A stretch of DNA of 64,000 nt from Prevotella sp. UBA5387 (GTDB lineage Bacteria > Bacteroidota > Bacteroidia > Bacteroidales > Bacteroidaceae). Location of the stretch: assembly GCA_002407775.1 (NCBI GenBank), contig DHOP01000009.1:32445-96444 (forward strand), written 5' to 3'. A program made the translations under genes and the position numbers. A model generated the notes under the pieces. It did not search any database. It worked only from the letters and a program-made list of their open reading frames with translations, and was not told where the DNA came from. This document shows, in pieces, positions 60,660 through 64,000 of this stretch (the stretch's first letter is position 1; every line of letters starts with the position of its first letter).

Positions 60660-61661
60660 TTATTTAAGGTTTTCTTCGATCTTCATTTTTAGATCTTGTA
60701 AAGGAATGCATCGGTCCACGATCCGACCACCCTTTATCAACATATTGTCTGGCATTCGAAGTAACCCCAGTTGTCTTACTGTTTTGTTCTCGAACATCAT
60801 TCCATCACATACGTTAGACCAGGTGATACTATCGTTTTTCAACTGCCTCAAACAGTCTGCTCGGCTTGCATCAATACAAATAGAGACAGCCTTTAGTCGG
60901 CCTCTTGAATTATTGACAGCTTCTTTGATGGTGCGTTGCTGATTCATACTCTCATAGTCCCATGTTGCCCATGTGCTAATGATAGCCAAACCCGATGACA
61001 AGTCGGCCGATGAAACGAGTCTTCCTTTAGTGTCATAGGCAGTAAATGTTGGTAGCTTAGCACCAATCACTACTTTGTCGCTTCCCTTAATGAGCATAGC
61101 CATACGGTTCAGTGCGCCATTGGTGGGTTGCTTTTCATGCAGGATTTGAATAAGACGGGCAGCTTCCTTGAAGTCGGGAGAGGGTGCAATAACAAAATAC
61201 TTTTTGACCAAAAAGACGCTTACAGGAGACTCTGGATGGTCCTCTGCGAATTGTCCAGCATACTTCTTGGTTTCTGGAGGAGACGCATTAGCAATCTGAA
61301 GACGAAACTTAGTCATCAGTTCATTATCCTTTGTGCCCTTCACCTCAAGCATTTTCAAGTGTGAAGCATCGCCTTTTATATCGACAGATTTACCTGATGT
61401 CGCATAGATGGGTTGCTCGGAGAAATTTGGAAAGACTAGCATCACTGTCGTGGAACGATCGCAGGGCATCTCGTAGGCGAACCTTCCACCCTCCACCTTA
61501 ATGGTGTCGATGCCATCAATCATTCCCTCGTCGTTATATACGTAGAACTCTCCCTGATTCATATTGAGTATTCGACCCTCAATCTTGAAGTGCTTACTAT
61601 CCACACCACATGATGTGATGAAGAATGTCAGGATGCCCAAAAGCAATGCGTAATGTTTCAT
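60660..61661 (-). CDS. thioredoxin-fold lipoprotein with DUF4369-type N-terminus, cysteines lost
   Basis: A 333-residue lipoprotein (lipobox ITSC, Cys18); the start at 61661 is chosen for this signal over an upstream TTG. Residues about 25-120 match the DUF4369-like domain of the TlpA-like protein at 33413-34552. In the thioredoxin fold the segment is ISTWATWDYESMN, where active relatives have W-C-x2-C: both Cys are replaced (Asp and Ser). It is therefore unlikely to exchange disulfides. The start codon lies about 10 bases after a terminator hairpin of the gene upstream. Confidence 0.85.
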   Translation of the reverse strand: MKHYALLLGILTFFITSCGVDSKHFKIEGRILNMNQGEFYVYNDEGMIDGIDTIKVEGGRFAYEMPCDRSTTVMLVFPNFSEQPIYATSGKSVDIKGDASHLKMLEVKGTKDNELMTKFRLQIANASPPETKKYAGQFAEDHPESPVSVFLVKKYFVIAPSPDFKEAARLIQILHEKQPTNGALNRMAMLIKGSDKVVIGAKLPTFTAYDTKGRLVSSADLSSGLAIISTWATWDYESMNQQRTIKEAVNNSRGRLKAVSICIDASRADCLRQLKNDSITWSNVCDGMMFENKTVRQLGLLRMPDNMLIKGGRIVDRCIPLQDLKMKIEENLK

Positions 61662-61671
61662 AGAAAAATAA

Positions 61672-61701
61672 AAGCCTTTTGCCTCATCAGGCAAAAGGCT
61701 T
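61672..61701 (-). terminator. intrinsic terminator after the OmpA/TPR lipoprotein gene
   Basis: A perfect 12-bp stem (AAGCCTTTTGCC, loop TCATCA, GGCAAAAGGCTT), followed on the minus strand by TTATTTTT just ahead of the next start codon. Read-through would be required for the downstream lipoprotein unless it has another promoter. Confidence 0.85.
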
Positions 61702-61728
61702 CTTTATATTTATAAAAAGTGTATTCTC

Positions 61729-63405
61729 TTATTTCAAGTTGGCAAATTCCAAATCCTTAGCAGCGTATGTAGCTACAGCGTTGTCTGCTGCAATAGCCTT
61801 CTGCAAGTAGCTTTTGGCACCAGAAGTATTGCCCTGACGGTTGAGAACAATTGCCATCAAATAGTTTGTCCAAGCATCAGGATTCTTCACATTGTTGAGT
61901 GTTGCAACTGCAGCAGCATAGTCCTTGTTAAGAATCTGAGCAAGAGCAGCACTATTTGACGTAGACTGTCCGAAGTTCTTCACAGCAGTAGCATAGTTGC
62001 CCTGAGCAATATTGAGGTTGCCAAGAGCCTCGCCGAAACCGTTTGCATCAATGGCATTGGCAAGATAATTCTCTGCCTCCTTGAGCTGGCCATTCTTCAT
62101 AGCGATAAGTCCGAGGTTAGCATTAGCCTCTGGGGCCTTACTATTCTTGCTGAGTGCCTGATTGATATAGTTCTTAGCCTGTACTTCGTTGCCCTCGTTG
62201 AATGCTAAAGAAGCAAGGTTATTGAAGGCACGATAGTCGTTGCCATAAAGCTCGGCAGCCTTCTTATAGATAGTTTCCTTCTTAGCAGCACTATTCTCCA
62301 ATGCAGCTGCATAGAGCAACTCATCAGCGCTGAGCTGTGTTGGGTCTGCAGTAAATTGATCCTTAATCTGCTGGTCTGAGCGGCCTACTGTCTCATAGTT
62401 AATGATAAGGCGGCTACGACGAAGCTCTGGAAGGATACCGTCAGCGAGTTCGCGGAAGCCCTGGCTCATATTACGAATCTGATTCTCACGCTCCTGTGGA
62501 TCCTTGTACATTTCGAGAACGCGAAGGATTACATCCTTATCTTGGATATTGCTGGCCTGAACCAATTGTTTGAAACCATCCCAGTCTTGAGCTGTATAGT
62601 TAGCATCTACATTAGCATCTGCTAAAGCAGCTGACTTAAGTTGCTTCTTTACATAGTTCTCTGTAACGTCTTGACGCTTGCCTGCAAGCTTGTCATTGAA
62701 CTTAAATCCACCCTCTGGAGATGCATAAGCAGCAACTTCCACATTCTTTAGGTTGAGTCCTTCACGATCAGCATTGATCTTTTTCAACATATTAACGAAC
62801 TCCTGAACGGTGTTGTTCTTCAACTCACCCTTACGAAGATTAGCTTGGTTGATGAGGAATTTGATATTTGCCTCTGTCTTCTGAGCCTTAACACGCTGGA
62901 ATGAGTCCGGTGCGATGCAACCACCTGCGTTCATCAATGTTTGCTTGTATAGCTGTGGTGTAGCCAACACTCCGGTAGCCACCTTCACTGCAGGAACCTC
63001 TACACTCTTTTTGCCAATGCGTGCATTAAAGGTGAGATACATATCACTTTGCTGCATTTCAGGCACATAATCAAAAGAAGTCTTCATGGTATAGCGTCCA
63101 CCCACCTTATAGGCGATAGTCTGGTCATTACCTAAAACTTTCTCGCCTTGGAACGTAGCACTCTGTCCTTGAACAGACTGGCCATTGCCATAGCGCAACT
63201 CAGGAACAACAGTTACCACAGCCTTTTTCTTCATATATTTAGCTGGGAACATACCATTAATTGTAGCAGGAACTTTGCCTCCCTGTGTCTCAAGTGGATT
63301 TGGATCTACTGTGAAATTGTCGGCAGAGAGTGGTCCTAGCTTAGAACAAGACGAAAGGGCCAACGCTGAAACAACAGCGATTGAAAGGATTAGATTTTTA
63401 CGCAT
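61729..63405 (-). CDS. outer-membrane lipoprotein with OmpA-like and TPR domains
   Basis: A 558-residue lipoprotein (lipobox LSSC, Cys20). Residues about 25-165 are a beta-rich N-terminal region; about 180-345 is OmpA-C-like (VEVAAYASPEGG and the NDKLAGKRQDVTENYVKKQL pattern), which usually grips peptidoglycan; about 360-550 is a set of TPR helices (YRAFNNLASLAFNEGNEVQA, PEANANLGLIAMKNGQLKEA and further copies). Similar proteins are abundant in Bacteroidales outer membranes; exact role unknown. It lies 19 bases after tRNA-Leu on the same strand. Confidence 0.9.
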   Translation of the reverse strand: MRKNLILSIAVVSALALSSCSKLGPLSADNFTVDPNPLETQGGKVPATINGMFPAKYMKKKAVVTVVPELRYGNGQSVQGQSATFQGEKVLGNDQTIAYKVGGRYTMKTSFDYVPEMQQSDMYLTFNARIGKKSVEVPAVKVATGVLATPQLYKQTLMNAGGCIAPDSFQRVKAQKTEANIKFLINQANLRKGELKNNTVQEFVNMLKKINADREGLNLKNVEVAAYASPEGGFKFNDKLAGKRQDVTENYVKKQLKSAALADANVDANYTAQDWDGFKQLVQASNIQDKDVILRVLEMYKDPQERENQIRNMSQGFRELADGILPELRRSRLIINYETVGRSDQQIKDQFTADPTQLSADELLYAAALENSAAKKETIYKKAAELYGNDYRAFNNLASLAFNEGNEVQAKNYINQALSKNSKAPEANANLGLIAMKNGQLKEAENYLANAIDANGFGEALGNLNIAQGNYATAVKNFGQSTSNSAALAQILNKDYAAAVATLNNVKNPDAWTNYLMAIVLNRQGNTSGAKSYLQKAIAADNAVATYAAKDLEFANLK

Positions 63406-63424
63406 GATTATTAAATTTAGGATG

Positions 63425-63510
63425 TGCCGCGAGCGGGACTCGAACCCGCACAGCCATTACTGGCCAAGGGATTTTAAGTCCCTCGTGTCTACCAATTCCA
63501 CCATTGCGGC
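63425..63510 (-). tRNA. tRNA-Leu (anticodon UAA)
   Basis: An 86-base class II tRNA. On the minus strand it begins GCCGCAATGGTGGAATTGG, has anticodon loop CTTAAAA (UAA), an extended variable arm (TTGGCCAGTAATGGCTGT, 18 bases) and the T-arm GCGGG-TTCGAGT-CCCGC. The acceptor stem has one A-C mismatch at pair six. The 3' CCA is not fully encoded. Confidence 0.95.
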
Positions 63511-64000
63511 GATGGATACTTTTAACTGAAATATCGCAAGTGAGCCTTCATTATTTTCCTCCAAACCCAAAAGTTTCAAAGTAGCGCAAGGTCCTATTGC
63601 TATTTTAGCTTATGCAAAGATATAGCTAAATATCAGAAATGCCAAAAGTTTTACACAATTTAATATTAATATGTAAAGGGGCTTTCCAATATAGATTTAG
63701 AAACAAAGACAAAGATGCTACAATTATAGATTACATCGCTTGTTTGGATTAGCTTAAGTTCATATTTTCTAACTCAGGATTCGCTTTTCGGTTTTCTTTA
63801 CACGCGCTTGATACCTTTCGGCAGTACGGTTGATATCCTTACATGGCGCGATAAATGTCTTTTCACGTTGTCATTGCTATCTAACCGCGTAATGATTACT
63901 ACTCAACCACGGCGCCAGTGACTATGCCTAAATTTACTTTACCCGCTTTGGTTTGTTGTTACTAAATTGGTTTACATATTTTTTACTTTCTTCCTGAAAA
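63511..64000. other. gene-free end region holding the tRNA promoter
   Basis: No open frame with coding character is seen in these 490 bases. The part next to the tRNA holds its promoter; 63700-64000 shows no feature I can name and may be the start of another intergenic or RNA region. Confidence 0.65.
63615..63646 (-). promoter_or_regulatory. complete Bacteroidetes-type promoter for tRNA-Leu
   Basis: On the minus strand TTTG (63643-63646), a 20-base spacer, then TATCTTTG (63615-63622). Elements and spacing match the consensus. It would start transcription about 100 bases before the tRNA. Confidence 0.7.

Overview
The window looks like a chromosomal segment of a Bacteroidales bacterium, most likely Prevotellaceae (Prevotella-like). 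The evidence is a SusD/SusE-type starch locus with a CSDDD lipoprotein surface-export signal, a PorZ-like type IX secretion protein, DUF4290 and PCMD families, many secreted glycan-active enzymes, and repeated promoter boxes of the Bacteroidetes form TAnnTTTG, sometimes with TTTG about 20 bases upstream. The species assignment is inference; no 16S gene is present. Apart from the cut SusD gene at the left edge, I see no phage, transposon, CRISPR array or obvious pseudogene.

Layout. 1-4378 (+): 3' part of a starch-utilisation locus (SusD, a SusE/F-like lipoprotein with three starch-binding modules, a small secreted protein, a GH13 alpha-amylase). 4852-13649 (-): a nine-gene envelope operon (phosphoethanolamine-transferase-like enzyme, two acyltransferases, a UbiA enzyme resembling decaprenyl-phosphate phosphoribosyltransferase, a HAD phosphatase, GtrA, two large membrane proteins). 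13738-16156 (-): nadD, gmk, yicC. 16258-23231 (+): tsaB, DUF4290, murA, rimM, dxr, rseP, a transporter. 23370-24413 (+): GH43 enzyme. 24570-25427 (-): fabI. 25978-29504 (-): PCMD/calycin/beta-barrel cluster. 29757-33193 (+): dapB, lepB, an apparently inactive LepB paralogue, WbqC-like. 33413-39201 (-): TlpA-like, DEAD-box helicase, PL11 rhamnogalacturonan lyase. 39316-39849 (+): LOG-family. 40163-44527 (-): porZ with a GT-C-like protein and a GT2. 44707-49911 (+): miaB, MsbA-like ABC exporter, LtaS-like sulfatase-fold protein. 49937-53814: glycosyltransferases and an LpxL-like acyltransferase. 53903-55897 (-): helix-hairpin-helix/beta-barrel protein. 56373-58999 (+): Zn/Cd-type P1B ATPase and DUF554. 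59078-63510 (-): ComM-like, a redox-dead thioredoxin-fold lipoprotein, an OmpA/TPR lipoprotein, tRNA-Leu(UAA).

The genes fall into three functional groups: glycan capture and breakdown (starch, xylan/arabinan-type glycans, pectin), construction of the outer envelope (lipid-linked sugars, glycosyltransferases, acyl- and phosphoethanolamine transfer, LPS export, type IX secretion), and housekeeping.

The most unusual signal is not a gene. Five intergenic regions (4498-4582, 15122-15206, 25636-25720, 39893-39977, 56075-56159) each carry exactly four 19-bp palindromes at an exact 22-bp period, consensus GTRWWWCAAWTTGWWWYAC. The central CAAWTTG is intact in all 20 units while the flanks and 3-bp spacers differ. 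This looks like a dispersed array of binding sites for an unidentified dimeric DNA-binding protein and is the best candidate here for an undescribed system.
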